Source of the DNA: Streptomyces minutiscleroticus
Lineage (GTDB): Bacteria; Actinomycetota; Actinomycetes; Streptomycetales; Streptomycetaceae
Reading direction: 5' to 3'
DNA length: 64,000 nt
Assembly (NCBI RefSeq): GCF_014650875.1
Contig: NZ_BMVU01000004.1
Location: forward strand, 246,384-310,383
Made by a program: the position numbers and the translations under genes. Every line of letters starts with the position of its first letter. Positions within the stretch are counted from its first letter, which is position 1. The notes under the pieces were generated by a model, which ran no database searches, was not told the DNA's origin, and worked only from the letters and a program-made list of their open reading frames with translations. Below are positions 42,243 to 51,717 of the stretch, one piece after another.

Positions 42243-45035
42243 ATGAGCGCTCAGGAGCAGTCACCCGACGATGCGGGCGTCCCTGCAGGAACACACCCGC
42301 GTTCGCTCGCCGAGGACCTGCGGGCCCGCGACGACGACTCCCTGGCCGCGCTGCTGCGCGCCCGCCCCGACCTGATCACACCCGTGCCGACCGACCTCAC
42401 CCAGCTCGCCACCCGCGCCGGGACGCGGGCCTCGGTGATCCGGGCCCTGGAGCGGCTCGACCGGTTCGCGCTGCAGACGGCGGAGGCGCTGGCCGTGGCC
42501 CCGGACCCGGCCGCGTACGACACGCTGCTCGGGCTGCTGGCGGGCGACGACGGGGACCCGGAGACCGCCCGCGAACTGCCGCGCGCCCTCGGGACGCTGC
42601 GCGCGCAGGCCCTGGTGTGGGGCGGGGACGACCGGCTGCGCCTGGTCCGCACCGCCCGCGAACTGCTCGCGCCCTCCCCGCAGCACCCCTCGCCCACCGG
42701 CCTCGGGCCGACCGTCGCGGAGGCGGCCGCGGGCATGTCGCCGGGCCGCATCCAGGAGATCGTGACCACGGCGGGCCTGCCGTCCACGCACGACGCGGTC
42801 TCGGCGGTCGCCGCGCTCACCGGGCTGTTCACCGACCGGGAGCGGATGTCCGCGCTCCTCGACGACGCGCCCGCCGACTCCGTCGAGGTGCTGTCCCGGC
42901 TGGTCTGGGGCCCGCCGTACGGCCAGGTGACCGCCGACCCCGCGCCCCGGCTGCGCTGGCTGCTCGACCGGGGCCTGCTGCTGCCGACGGCGCCCGGCAC
43001 CGTCGTCCTGCCCCGCGAGGTGGCCCTCCACCTGCGGGCGGGCCGCGCCCACCGCACCGTGGAGCCGCTGCCGCCCGCCGTCGAACCGGGCGCGACGCAC
43101 CGTCCCCAGGTGGTGGACGCGACGGCGGCCGGGCAGGCGTTCACCGCGCTCACGACCGTCGAGGAGCTGCTGAAGGACTGGGACGAGGGCGGCCCCGCCG
43201 TGCTGCGCGCGGGCGGCCTGAGCGTGCGCGACCTGAAGCGGACGGCGACCGCCCTGGACGTCCCCGAACCGGTGGCCGCGTTCTGGGTGGAACTCGCCTA
43301 CGCGGCCGGTCTGCTGGCCTCCGACGGCGAGGCCGACGAGCGCTACGCGGCGACCCCCGCGTACGACGAGTGGCTCCAGCTGCCCACGGCCGAGCGCTGG
43401 GCGCGGCTGGTGGGCGCGTGGCTGCCCGCGACCCGTACGCCGGGGCTGGTCGGCGGCCGTGACGCCAAGGACCGCACGCTGTCCGCGCTGGGCCCTGGCC
43501 TGGACCGCTCCTCGACGCCCGAGGTGCGCCGGCGCGTGCTGGCCCTGCTGGCGGGGCTGCCCGAGGGCGCCTCGGCCGACGCCGCGTCGCTCACGGCCCG
43601 GCTGCGCTGGGAGCGGGCGCTGCGCGGCACCGCGCAGGCCGGCGACGACCTGCGCGCCCGGCTGGTCGAGTGGACGCTGTCCGAGGCGGAGCTGCTGGGC
43701 GTCACCGGGCGGGGCGCGCTGTCCGCGCACGGGCGGGCGCTGCTCGGCGACGGGCCGTCCGGCGCGGACGGCACTGCGGACGGCGCGGGAGCCGCGGCGA
43801 ACGGCACGGACGGAACGGGCCCCTCGGCGGACGAAGCGGCCGGAACGGGCGCCTCGGACGGTCCGGGCGCCTCGCAGGGGGCAGCCGGCACGGGCGGCCC
43901 GGTCGATCCGGAGGGGGCAGTCGGCACGGGCGGCCCGGAGAGGGCGGTCGGCCCGGACGGCCCGGCCGGTCCGGACCGCTCGGGTGCCGCGGGCGGTGCC
44001 GGGGTTCCCGGCGCGCGTCCGTCCTCCCCGCCTTCCCCGCCCTCCTCGCGCGGTCCCGCCTCCCGTACCCCCGCCGAGGCGGCCGTCGCCGCCGCGCGGG
44101 CCGCGCGGCTGCTCGCGCCGCTGCTGCCCGAGCCGCTCGACCACGTGCTGCTCCAGGCGGACCTGACCGCGGTCGCGCCGGGCCCGCTGCAGCGGCCGCT
44201 GGCCGAGACGCTCGGCGTGCTCGCGGACGTGGAGTCGAAGGGCGGCGCGACCGTGTACCGGTTCACGCCGGGTTCGGTGCGGCGCGCGCTCGACGCCGGG
44301 CGCACCGCCTCCGACCTGCACGCCTTCCTGACCGCACACTCCCGTACGCCGGTGCCGCAGCCGCTGGCGTACCTGATCGACGACGTGGCGCGGCGGCACG
44401 GGCAGCTCCGGATCGGCGCGGCGTCCGCGTACGTGCGCTGCGACGACGACGCGATGCTGAACGAGATCCTCGCCGACAAGCGCGCCGCGTCCCTGCGGCT
44501 GCGCCGCCTCGCGCCCACCGTCCTCGCGGCCCAGGCCGACCCGGCGTCGCTGCTGGAGGCCCTGCGCGCGATGGGCTTCGCGCCCGCGGCCGAGTCCCCG
44601 GAGGGCGACGTCCTGATCACCCGGGCGCACGCCCACCGCACCCCGCCGCGCACGGCGCCCGAGCCGGTCCCGGACGGCCCGCCCGTCCCGGACACCACGC
44701 TCCTGACCGCCGCGATCCGGGCCGTCCGGGCCGGCGACCTCGCCGCGACGGCCCCGCGCAGACAGGGCCCGGAGCGCACCGGGGAGGACAGCGGCTCCCT
44801 CCCGCGCACCTCCGCCGCCGAGACCCTCGCCACCATGCAGGCCGCCGTCCTGACCGGCGACTCCCTGTGGATCGGCTACGTCAACGCCGAGGGAGCCGCC
44901 AGCCAGCGCGTCATCGCCCCGGTCCGCGTCGAGGGCGGCTTCGTCACGGCGTACGACCACACCGCCGACGAGGTGCGCACCTACCCCCTGCACCGGGTGA
45001 CCGGGGTGGCGGAGCTGGCCGACGACCGCACGTGA
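42243..45035 (+). CDS. Helicase-associated protein (Helicase_C_3 / XPB-partner type) with WYL-like C-terminus
   Basis: 930 aa. The N-terminal half is helical repeats of winged-helix type (SLAALLRARPDLITPVPTDLTQLATRAG, ALERLDRFALQTAEALAV). A 120-residue Gly/Ala/Thr low-complexity linker (about 500-620) precedes the conserved Helicase_C_3 block (LPEPLDHVLLQADLTAVAPGPLQ, LADVESKGGATVYRFTPGSVRRALD). The last 60 residues (SLWIGYVNAEGAASQRVIAPVRVEGGFVTAYDHTADEVRTYPLHRV) follow the WYL-domain pattern. TACCGT at 42230-42235 makes ATG 42243 a leaderless start. It lies upstream of, and co-directional with, the XPB helicase and is probably its partner in DNA repair. Confidence 0.8.
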   Translation: MSAQEQSPDDAGVPAGTHPRSLAEDLRARDDDSLAALLRARPDLITPVPTDLTQLATRAGTRASVIRALERLDRFALQTAEALAVAPDPAAYDTLLGLLAGDDGDPETARELPRALGTLRAQALVWGGDDRLRLVRTARELLAPSPQHPSPTGLGPTVAEAAAGMSPGRIQEIVTTAGLPSTHDAVSAVAALTGLFTDRERMSALLDDAPADSVEVLSRLVWGPPYGQVTADPAPRLRWLLDRGLLLPTAPGTVVLPREVALHLRAGRAHRTVEPLPPAVEPGATHRPQVVDATAAGQAFTALTTVEELLKDWDEGGPAVLRAGGLSVRDLKRTATALDVPEPVAAFWVELAYAAGLLASDGEADERYAATPAYDEWLQLPTAERWARLVGAWLPATRTPGLVGGRDAKDRTLSALGPGLDRSSTPEVRRRVLALLAGLPEGASADAASLTARLRWERALRGTAQAGDDLRARLVEWTLSEAELLGVTGRGALSAHGRALLGDGPSGADGTADGAGAAANGTDGTGPSADEAAGTGASDGPGASQGAAGTGGPVDPEGAVGTGGPERAVGPDGPAGPDRSGAAGGAGVPGARPSSPPSPPSSRGPASRTPAEAAVAAARAARLLAPLLPEPLDHVLLQADLTAVAPGPLQRPLAETLGVLADVESKGGATVYRFTPGSVRRALDAGRTASDLHAFLTAHSRTPVPQPLAYLIDDVARRHGQLRIGAASAYVRCDDDAMLNEILADKRAASLRLRRLAPTVLAAQADPASLLEALRAMGFAPAAESPEGDVLITRAHAHRTPPRTAPEPVPDGPPVPDTTLLTAAIRAVRAGDLAATAPRRQGPERTGEDSGSLPRTSAAETLATMQAAVLTGDSLWIGYVNAEGAASQRVIAPVRVEGGFVTAYDHTADEVRTYPLHRVTGVAELADDRT

Positions 45036-45048
45036 CACCGGACCCGTC

Positions 45049-45123
45049 GGCGTACGGGCCGGGTTCCGGCGTACGGACCGGACGCGACGGCGTACGGACC
45101 GGGCCCTGCGGCGTACGGACCGG
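45049..45123. repeat. Four spaced copies of a 14-bp repeat
   Basis: GGCGTACGGACCGG (first copy with G for A) at 45049, 45068, 45089 and 45110, spaced 19-21 bases, in the gap before the XPB helicase gene. Each centre contains GTAC. Confidence 0.7.
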
Positions 45124-45259
45124 GTCCGGTTCCGGGCCGCGGGTGCGCGGAGGCGGGAGCGGGACCCCGGTGTGATCGTCGGCCGATGCGGCACACTGGA
45201 CGTTTGGCCGAGCACCCCTTTCTTCCGCCGGGGTGCCGCCGTGCAGAAAGGGACGCGCG

Positions 45260-46903
45260 TTGAACGGACCCCTCATCGTCCAGTCGGACAAGACCCTCCT
45301 CCTGGAGGTCGACCACGAGCAGGCCGACGCGTGCCGCCGGGCCGTCGCACCCTTCGCCGAGCTGGAGCGGGCACCGGAGCACATCCACACCTACCGCGTG
45401 ACGCCGCTGGGCCTGTGGAACGCCCGGGCCGCCGGGCACGACGCCGAGCAGGTCGTGGACGCGCTCGTGGAGTACAGCCGGTACCCGGTGCCGCACGCCC
45501 TCCTCGTGGACATCGCCGAGACCATGGACCGCTACGGGCGGCTGACGCTCACCAAGCACCCCGCCCACGGCCTGGTCCTCACCACCACCGACCGGCCGGT
45601 CCTGGAGGAGGTGCTGAAGTCGAAGCGGATCGCGCCGCTGGTCGGCGCGCGCATCGACCCCGACACCGTCGCCGTGCACCCCTCCGAGCGCGGCCAGATC
45701 AAGCAGACGCTGCTCAAGCTGGGCTGGCCCGCCGAGGACCTCGCCGGCTACGTCGACGGCGAGGCGCACCCCATCGAGCTGGCCGAGGACGGCTGGGCGC
45801 TGCGCCCGTACCAGAAGCAGGCGGTGGAGAACTTCTGGCACGGCGGGTCCGGCGTCGTCGTGCTGCCCTGCGGCGCGGGCAAGACCCTGGTCGGCGCCGG
45901 GTCCATGGCGCAGGCCAAGGCCACCACGCTGATCCTGGTCACCAACACCGTCTCCGCCCGGCAGTGGAAGCACGAGCTGGTGAAGCGGACCAGCCTCACC
46001 GAGGACGAGATCGGCGAGTACAGCGGGACGAAGAAGGAGATCCGCCCGGTCACCATCGCCACCTATCAGGTGCTGACGACCAGGCGGAAGGGCGTCTACC
46101 CGCACCTGGAGCTGTTCGACTCCCGCGACTGGGGGCTCATCGTCTACGACGAGGTGCACCTGCTGCCCGCGCCGGTCTTCAAGTTCACCGCCGACCTCCA
46201 GGCGCGGCGGCGGCTCGGCCTGACCGCGACGCTGGTGCGCGAGGACGGCCGCGAGTCGGACGTGTTCTCGCTGATCGGGCCGAAGCGCTTCGACGCCCCG
46301 TGGAAGGAGATCGAGGCGCAGGGCTACATCGCGCCCGCCGACTGCGTCGAGGTCCGCGTCAACCTGACCGAGTCCGAGCGGCTGGCGTACGCGACCGCCG
46401 AGGCGGAGGAGAAGTACCGCTTCTGCGCGACGACCGCGACGAAGCGCAAGGTCACCGAGGCGATCGTGAAGCGCTTCGCGGGCCAGCAGATCCTCGTCAT
46501 CGGCCAGTACATCGACCAGCTCGACGAGCTGGGCGAGCACCTGGGCGCGCCGGTCATCAAGGGCGAGACGTCCAACGCGCAGCGCGAGAAGCTCTTCGAC
46601 GCGTTCCGCGAGGGCGAGCTGAACGTCCTGGTGGTGTCGAAGGTCGCCAACTTCTCGATCGACCTGCCGGAGGCGACGGTCGCGATCCAGGTGTCGGGCA
46701 CGTTCGGCTCGCGCCAGGAGGAGGCCCAGCGGCTCGGCCGCGTGCTGCGCCCGAAGGCGGACGGCCACCAGGCGCACTTCTACTCGGTCGTCGCGCGCGA
46801 CACCATCGACCAGGACTTCGCCGCCCACCGCCAGCGCTTCCTGGCGGAACAGGGCTACGCGTACCGGATCATGGACGCGGACGAGCTGCTCGCGGAGAGC
46901 TGA
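45260..46903 (+). CDS. XPB-type DNA repair helicase
   Basis: 547 aa superfamily 2 helicase. An N-terminal damage-recognition-like region (PLIVQSDKTLLLEVDHEQAD) precedes Walker A LPCGAGKTLVGA, the DEVH box (LIVYDEVHLLPA), LGLTATLVREDGRESD with the XPB RED motif, and motif VI (QEEAQRLGRVLRPK). The start is TTG 45260 with AAAGGGA upstream. Bacterial XPB homologues open DNA, but their physiological role is unclear. The neighbouring Helicase_C_3/WYL protein is the likely cofactor. Confidence 0.94.
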   Translation: MNGPLIVQSDKTLLLEVDHEQADACRRAVAPFAELERAPEHIHTYRVTPLGLWNARAAGHDAEQVVDALVEYSRYPVPHALLVDIAETMDRYGRLTLTKHPAHGLVLTTTDRPVLEEVLKSKRIAPLVGARIDPDTVAVHPSERGQIKQTLLKLGWPAEDLAGYVDGEAHPIELAEDGWALRPYQKQAVENFWHGGSGVVVLPCGAGKTLVGAGSMAQAKATTLILVTNTVSARQWKHELVKRTSLTEDEIGEYSGTKKEIRPVTIATYQVLTTRRKGVYPHLELFDSRDWGLIVYDEVHLLPAPVFKFTADLQARRRLGLTATLVREDGRESDVFSLIGPKRFDAPWKEIEAQGYIAPADCVEVRVNLTESERLAYATAEAEEKYRFCATTATKRKVTEAIVKRFAGQQILVIGQYIDQLDELGEHLGAPVIKGETSNAQREKLFDAFREGELNVLVVSKVANFSIDLPEATVAIQVSGTFGSRQEEAQRLGRVLRPKADGHQAHFYSVVARDTIDQDFAAHRQRFLAEQGYAYRIMDADELLAES

Positions 46904-46962
46904 CGGGCCTCCCCGGGGCATCGGCCGACGGGCCTCGACGGGGAGTTCGACCGGGGCCCGGG

Positions 46963-47057
46963 GGCTCGGCAGGGACTCGGCGGCTCGGCAGGGACTCGGG
47001 GGCTCGGCAGGGACTCGGCGGCTCGGCAGGGACTCGGCGGCTCGGCAGGGACTCGGC
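46963..47057. repeat. Five 19-bp tandem repeats downstream of the XPB gene
   Basis: GGCTCGGCAGGGACTCGGC repeated at 46963, 46982, 47001, 47020 and 47039, nearly perfect (one copy ends GGG), with a partial sixth. It lies between convergent genes and is likely to vary in copy number between strains. Confidence 0.9.
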
Positions 47058-47070
47058 GGCTCGGCGGATC

Positions 47071-47268
47071 TCAGTGGAGCTTGCGGCGGACTCCCGCCTC
47101 CTCCTCGTACGCGCCGAGGACCACCACGTCGAAGGCGGCGCCCGCGAAGGCTCTGGCGGCGCGCAGGGCGTCGCCGAGGAGGCGGCGGCGGCCGGCGTCG
47201 AGGGCGGAGGTGCCGCCCGACGGATGGCCGGACCGGGAGGAGGCCGGGACGAAGGTTGCTGCGCTCAT
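47071..47268 (-). CDS. Small conserved-looking protein of unknown function
   Basis: 65 aa: MSAATFVPASSRSGHPSGG, a helical middle (LDAGRRRLLGDALRAARAFAGAAFDVVVLGAY) and EEEAGVRRKLH. The helix is amphipathic to weakly hydrophobic. CACCAT on the minus strand (47275-47280) lies 6 bases from the ATG, consistent with a leaderless mRNA. No family recognised. Confidence 0.55.
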   Translation of the reverse strand: MSAATFVPASSRSGHPSGGTSALDAGRRRLLGDALRAARAFAGAAFDVVVLGAYEEEAGVRRKLH

Positions 47269-47453
47269 GGCTCCATGGTGGGATCCGGCCGCCCCACCGG
47301 GCATCGGCCTTCCGGCCGAACCCGCGCGAACCCGGCGTACGCCTCAAGGGCGACCCGTCCCCCTACGGTTCCCCTAGGGACTCCCCCGGTCCGAAGGTCC
47401 GGCCGGTGGCGCGAGACCGGCGAACGGCACAGGGCGAGCCGCAGGAAAAACGG

Positions 47454-47484
47454 TTGGCCCCCGCCTGTCCCGCTCCCCTAGAAT
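47454..47484 (+). promoter_or_regulatory. Promoter of helD
   Basis: TTGGCC (47454-47459) and TAGAAT (47479-47484) with a 19-base spacer, giving a leader of about 120 bases before the GTG at 47612. Nothing else is identifiable in 47269-47611. Confidence 0.5.
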
Positions 47485-47611
47485 CTCGGCTCCTGTGCCT
47501 CCCCCGGCGGCCACCGGCGGAGGCCCCGCCCGCCTCCCACTCGTGGAGTGCCGCCGTCCGGACGGAAACCGGCCGGCTCACCGACCAGCAGGTTCTCCGG
47601 AGGCAATCCCC

Positions 47612-49714
47612 GTGTCCACCCTGTCCGACGACCCCCTCGGCACCACCGACCCCCTCGACCCGCTGTCCCGCGAACGCGGGCACCTCGCCGCGTCCCGCGC
47701 CGCCCTGCGCGCCATGCGCGCCGACGTCGAGTCCCTCGACATCCGCGACGTCACGGCGAACTGGGTCAACGCCGAGGTCCTCGCCCGTCAGATCGACGAG
47801 CGCATCAAGTCCCTCGCGGACCTGAGCCACACCCCGCTGTTCTTCGGCCGGCTCGACTACCTGCACGCTCCCCCGCTCTCGACTTCGCTCGAGCGGGGGG
47901 ACCCCCACGGCGCCGAGCGGGCCGAGGGCGCGGAGGGCGAGTCGTTCTACATCGGGCGGCGGCACGTCCACGACGCGGACGGCGACCCCATGGTCGTCGA
48001 CTGGCGCGCCCCGGTCTCGCAGCCGTTCTACCGGGCCTCCAAGAAGGACCCGATGGACGTCGGGCTGCGGCGCCGCTTCGGCTACACCGGCGGCGACCTC
48101 ACCGCGTACGAGGACGAGCACCTCTCCGACCCGGCCGAGGCGGCCACCGCGAGCAAGCTGCTCCAGCAGGAGATCGAGCGCCCGCGCGTGGGCCCGATGC
48201 GCGACATCGTCGCCACCATCCAGCCCGAGCAGGACGAGATCGTCCGCAGCGGACTCGGCGGCACGGTGTGCGTCCAGGGCGGCCCCGGCACCGGGAAGAC
48301 GGCCGTCGGCCTGCACCGTGTCGCGTACCTGCTCTACGCCCACCGCGAGCGGCTCGCCCGCACCGGCACCCTCGTCATCGGGCCCAACGCGTCGTTCCTG
48401 CACTACATCGAGCAGGTGCTGCCCGCCCTCGGCGAGCTCCAGGTCGCCCAGGCCACGGTCGACGACCTGGTGGCGCACGTCGAGGTGCGCGGCACGGACG
48501 ACGCGACGGCCGCGGTCGTCAAGGGCGACGCCCGGATGGCGGCGGTGCTGCGCCGCGCCCTGCGCTCCCACGTCACCCCGCCCACCGAGCCGGTCGTGGT
48601 CGTGCGCGGCTCCCGGCGCTGGCGCGTGCCCGCCCACGAACTGGAGGAGATCGTCCGGGAACTGCTGGACCGCGACATCCGGTACGGGGCCGCGCGCGAG
48701 GCGCTGCCGCAGCGGATCGCGCACGCCGTGCTGGTGCAGATGGAGCGGGCGGGCGAGGCCCCGGACGACCGTGTGCAGGACGCGGTCGCCCGCAACGCGG
48801 CGGTGAAGGCGGCCGTCAAGGCCGTCTGGCCGCCGGTCGACCCGGCCAAGCTGGTGCTGCGCCTGCTGTCCGACGCGGACTTCCTCGCCGAGCACGCGGC
48901 GGGGATCCTCGACGAGGACGAGCAGAAGGCGATCCTGTGGGAGCGCCCGGCGCGGTCGGTGAAGTCCGCCAAGTGGTCGGCCGCCGACGCCGTGCTGATC
49001 GACGAGGCGACGGACCTCGTGCAGCGCACGCACTCGCTCGGGCACGTGGTGCTCGACGAGGCGCAGGACCTGTCGCCGATGCAGTACCGGGCGGTGGGCC
49101 GACGCTGCTCCACGGGTTCCGCCACCGTCCTCGGCGACCTCGCCCAGGGCACCACGCCCTGGGCGACGCGCAGCTGGGAGGAGGCGCTGGGCCACCTCGG
49201 CAAGGACGACGCGGTGGTCGAGGAGCTGACGGCGGGCTTCCGCGTGCCGACGGACGTGATCACGTACGCGTCCCGGCTGCTGCCGCACATCGCGCCGGGC
49301 CTGACGCCGGTGGCCTCGGTCCGGGAGAACCCCGGCTTCTTCGCGGTGCGCGCCGCCTCGGGCGACGCCGACGTGGTGGCCGCGTGCGAGGAGCTGCTGC
49401 GCAACGAGGGCTCGACGGGCCTGATCGCCGCGGACGCCCGCGTTCCGGCGCTGGCCGCCGCGCTGGCGGAGGCCGGGCTGCCGTACCTGGGACCGGGCGA
49501 GGAGACGACCGGGCGGACCCGGCTGACCCTCGTCCCGGCCTCGCTGGCCAAGGGCCTGGAGTACGACTACGTGGTCCTGGACGAGCCGTCCGCCGTCGTC
49601 GCCGGCGAACCGGACGAGCGCACCGGCCTGCGCCGCCTGTACGTGGCGCTGACCCGCGCGGTGTCGGGCCTGATCGTCACGCACACGCGGCCGCTGCCGG
49701 CACAGCTCGGCTGA
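47612..49714 (+). CDS. helD: HelD-type RNA polymerase-recycling ATPase (UvrD-like)
   Basis: 700 aa superfamily 1 helicase-like protein. The N-terminal coiled-coil region (SRERGHLAASRAALRAMRADVESLD) would enter the RNA polymerase channel. Walker A is VQGGPGTGKTAVGLHR, motif II VVLDEAQDLSPMQYRAVG, and the C-terminus has LAKGLEYDYVVLDEP and YVALTRAVSGL. HelD removes stalled or antibiotic-bound RNA polymerase from DNA; class II actinobacterial forms contribute to rifamycin resistance. The GTG at 47612 follows GGAGG at 8 bases. A palindromic repeat is inserted in frame near residue 90. Confidence 0.88.
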   Translation: MSTLSDDPLGTTDPLDPLSRERGHLAASRAALRAMRADVESLDIRDVTANWVNAEVLARQIDERIKSLADLSHTPLFFGRLDYLHAPPLSTSLERGDPHGAERAEGAEGESFYIGRRHVHDADGDPMVVDWRAPVSQPFYRASKKDPMDVGLRRRFGYTGGDLTAYEDEHLSDPAEAATASKLLQQEIERPRVGPMRDIVATIQPEQDEIVRSGLGGTVCVQGGPGTGKTAVGLHRVAYLLYAHRERLARTGTLVIGPNASFLHYIEQVLPALGELQVAQATVDDLVAHVEVRGTDDATAAVVKGDARMAAVLRRALRSHVTPPTEPVVVVRGSRRWRVPAHELEEIVRELLDRDIRYGAAREALPQRIAHAVLVQMERAGEAPDDRVQDAVARNAAVKAAVKAVWPPVDPAKLVLRLLSDADFLAEHAAGILDEDEQKAILWERPARSVKSAKWSAADAVLIDEATDLVQRTHSLGHVVLDEAQDLSPMQYRAVGRRCSTGSATVLGDLAQGTTPWATRSWEEALGHLGKDDAVVEELTAGFRVPTDVITYASRLLPHIAPGLTPVASVRENPGFFAVRAASGDADVVAACEELLRNEGSTGLIAADARVPALAAALAEAGLPYLGPGEETTGRTRLTLVPASLAKGLEYDYVVLDEPSAVVAGEPDERTGLRRLYVALTRAVSGLIVTHTRPLPAQLG
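47868..47908. repeat. Palindromic element inserted in frame in helD
   Basis: Arms CCCCCGCTC (47870-47878) and GAGCGGGGG (47891-47899), followed by GACCCCCAC. It encodes APPLSTSLERGDPHG between otherwise conserved residues. It is the same family as the elements at 31895 and 59265. Confidence 0.7.
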
Positions 49715-50053
49715 GCCCCGGCGCCACCACCGGTGGCGGTCCGGCGCCGGGACCGCCGCCGGACCCGGCGAAGACATACGGCCCCGGGCCCGGCCCGCGC
49801 CCCGGCCGAGGCGTACGGCCGCCGGGCCCGGCGGCGGCTTCGGCCGATCCGAGGCGGCGGAACCCCGCGGCGGCTCCGACCCGCCGGTCGGTACCGACGT
49901 ACCGGGGCCGCCCAGTGAGCCGGCGCCCTGCGGGCCGGGCCCCTCCGACGGACCGGAGCCGTCACCGACGAGCCGGAACCTCCCGGCGGACCCGGACCAC
50001 CCTGCGGACCCGGACCACCCTGCGGACCCGGGCCGTCCGGCGGGCCGGGGGCG
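49715..50053. other. Gene-free low-complexity region between helD and cutC
   Basis: 339 bases of GC-rich sequence with short repeats, notably two and a half copies of GCGGACCCGGACCACCCT (49986-50039). The genes converge here. No strong hairpin terminator or ORF is visible. Confidence 0.5.
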
Positions 50054-50779
50054 TCAGCCCACCGGCACCGTCTGCGGGGCCGGTTCGTCCACCGCCGTGC
50101 GCCAGGCGCGGACCGCCGCCGCCGACACCGGGGAGGTCCAGCCCTCGGGACGGGCCGCCCCGCCGATGTGGAAGGCGTCGATCCCGGCGGCGCGCAGCCG
50201 CGGCACGTGGTCGAGGCGGAGGCCGCCGCCGACCATGAGGCACTGCGCGTACCCGGGTTCGCCCCGGCGCGCCGCCTCCGCCACGAGCGTGTCGAGACCG
50301 GCGTCCACCCCGGCCGCCGAACCCGCGGTGAGGTAGGTGTCGAGGCCGGGCGCGTCCGCGAGCAGCCCGCGCAGGGCGTCCCGGTCGGCGGCCCGGTCGA
50401 TCGCCCGGTGGAACGTCCACCGGCAGCCGTCCAGCTCCGCCACGATCCGCTCGACCGCCGCCAGGTCGGGACCGCCCGCCGGGTCCAGGAAGCCCAGCAC
50501 GAACTCGTCCGCCCCGGCGGCCCGCAGCTCCCGGGCGACCCGCACGAGCCGGGCGGACTGCTCGGCGTCCCCCGCCGCGAAGCCGTCGGCCAGCCGCAGC
50601 ATCACGCGCAGCGGGATGTCGACGGCCGCCCGGACCGCGGTGAACACGGCGGCGGACGGGGTCAGTCCGTCGGCCGCCATGTCGGTCACCAGCTCGAGGC
50701 GGTCGGCGCCTCCGGCCTGGGCCGCGACCGCGTCCTCCGCGTCGAGGGCGATCACCTCCAGCAGTGCACGCTCGTTCAT
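50054..50779 (-). CDS. cutC: CutC family protein
   Basis: 241 aa TIM barrel. LLEVIALDAEDAVAAQAGGADRLELVTDMAADGLTPS is the canonical CutC start, followed by RVMLRLADGFAAGDAE, EFVLGFLDPAGGPDLAAV, TFHRAIDRAADR and CLMVGGGLRLDHV. Named for copper homeostasis in E. coli, but a direct copper role is disputed. It is divergent from the HD-domain gene. Confidence 0.92.
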   Translation of the reverse strand: MNERALLEVIALDAEDAVAAQAGGADRLELVTDMAADGLTPSAAVFTAVRAAVDIPLRVMLRLADGFAAGDAEQSARLVRVARELRAAGADEFVLGFLDPAGGPDLAAVERIVAELDGCRWTFHRAIDRAADRDALRGLLADAPGLDTYLTAGSAAGVDAGLDTLVAEAARRGEPGYAQCLMVGGGLRLDHVPRLRAAGIDAFHIGGAARPEGWTSPVSAAAVRAWRTAVDEPAPQTVPVG

Positions 50780-50945
50780 GGGACCCCATTCCTCGGACGG
50801 TCGGGCGGCTACAGGTCTAGTCCAATCCGCCCCAGCCTACGCCCGCCCGCCCCCGCCCCGCGAGGTCGCCCCGTACGGGCCCGTACGGGGCGACCGGCAC
50901 CCAGGCGGTCCCGGCCGGGACGGGCCGGCCGGGACAATGGGCGCC

Positions 50946-51641
50946 ATGGCACCCGACCGGCACCCCGACCACGACGCCCTGCGCGAGCGCTGGGCCGCCG
51001 CCCTGCGCGCGGCCCGCGGCGCGTCCGCCCCCTCGCCCGGGACGCCGGCGCCCGACCCCGCGCCGTACGCCGACAACCTGCTCAAGCGCTGGTCGGAGCC
51101 GCAGCGCCGCTACCACACCGTCGAGCACCTCAGCGCGGTCCTCGACCACGTCGACACCCTCGCGGCACACGCCGGCGACCCGGACGTCGTCCGGCTCGCC
51201 GCATGGTTCCACGACGCGGTGTACCTGCCGGAGCGGTCCACGAACGAGGAGCGCTCGGCCCGCCTCGCCGAACGCGCCCTGCCCGAGGCCGGGGTGCCGC
51301 CGCGGAGGACGGCCGAGGTCGCCCGCCTGGTCCGGCTCACCGTCACCCACGACCCGGCGGACGACGACCGCGACGGGCAGGTGCTGTGCGACGCCGACCT
51401 GGCGGTCCTGGCGGCGGACGCGGAGACGTACGCGCGGTACGCGGCCGCCGTCCGCGAGGAGTACGCCTTCGTGCCCGACGACGCCTTCCGGCGGGGCCGC
51501 GCCGACGTCCTGCGGCAGCTGCTCGGCCTGCCCCGGCTCTTCCGCACCCCGCACGGGGCGGCCGCGTGGGAGGAGCCGGCCCGCCGCAACCTCGCCCGGG
51601 AGCTGGCGGAGCTGACGGGACCCGCGGCCCCGGCCGGCTGA
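50946..51641 (+). CDS. Predicted HD-superfamily metal-dependent phosphohydrolase
   Basis: 231 aa. The HD site is spread over RRYHTVEHLSAVLDHVD and RLAAWFHDAVYLPERSTNEERSA (His-Asp pair), with DADLAVLAADAETYARYAAAVREEYAFV as the family-specific C-terminal helix. GACAAT at 50933-50938 lies 7 bases before the ATG, so the mRNA is probably leaderless. The substrate, probably a nucleotide, is unknown. Confidence 0.87.
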   Translation: MAPDRHPDHDALRERWAAALRAARGASAPSPGTPAPDPAPYADNLLKRWSEPQRRYHTVEHLSAVLDHVDTLAAHAGDPDVVRLAAWFHDAVYLPERSTNEERSARLAERALPEAGVPPRRTAEVARLVRLTVTHDPADDDRDGQVLCDADLAVLAADAETYARYAAAVREEYAFVPDDAFRRGRADVLRQLLGLPRLFRTPHGAAAWEEPARRNLARELAELTGPAAPAG

Positions 51642-51717
51642 GCCACGCCTTCGCGCGGCGGGCCCGGCACCCGGTGAATCCCGGCCGCGCCGGAGGCCGA
51701 TCACCTATCCTCGCCGC

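Noticed and set aside
46963..47057. Tandem repeats considered as a CRISPR array
   Set aside because: Repeats are contiguous with no unique spacers and there are no cas genes.
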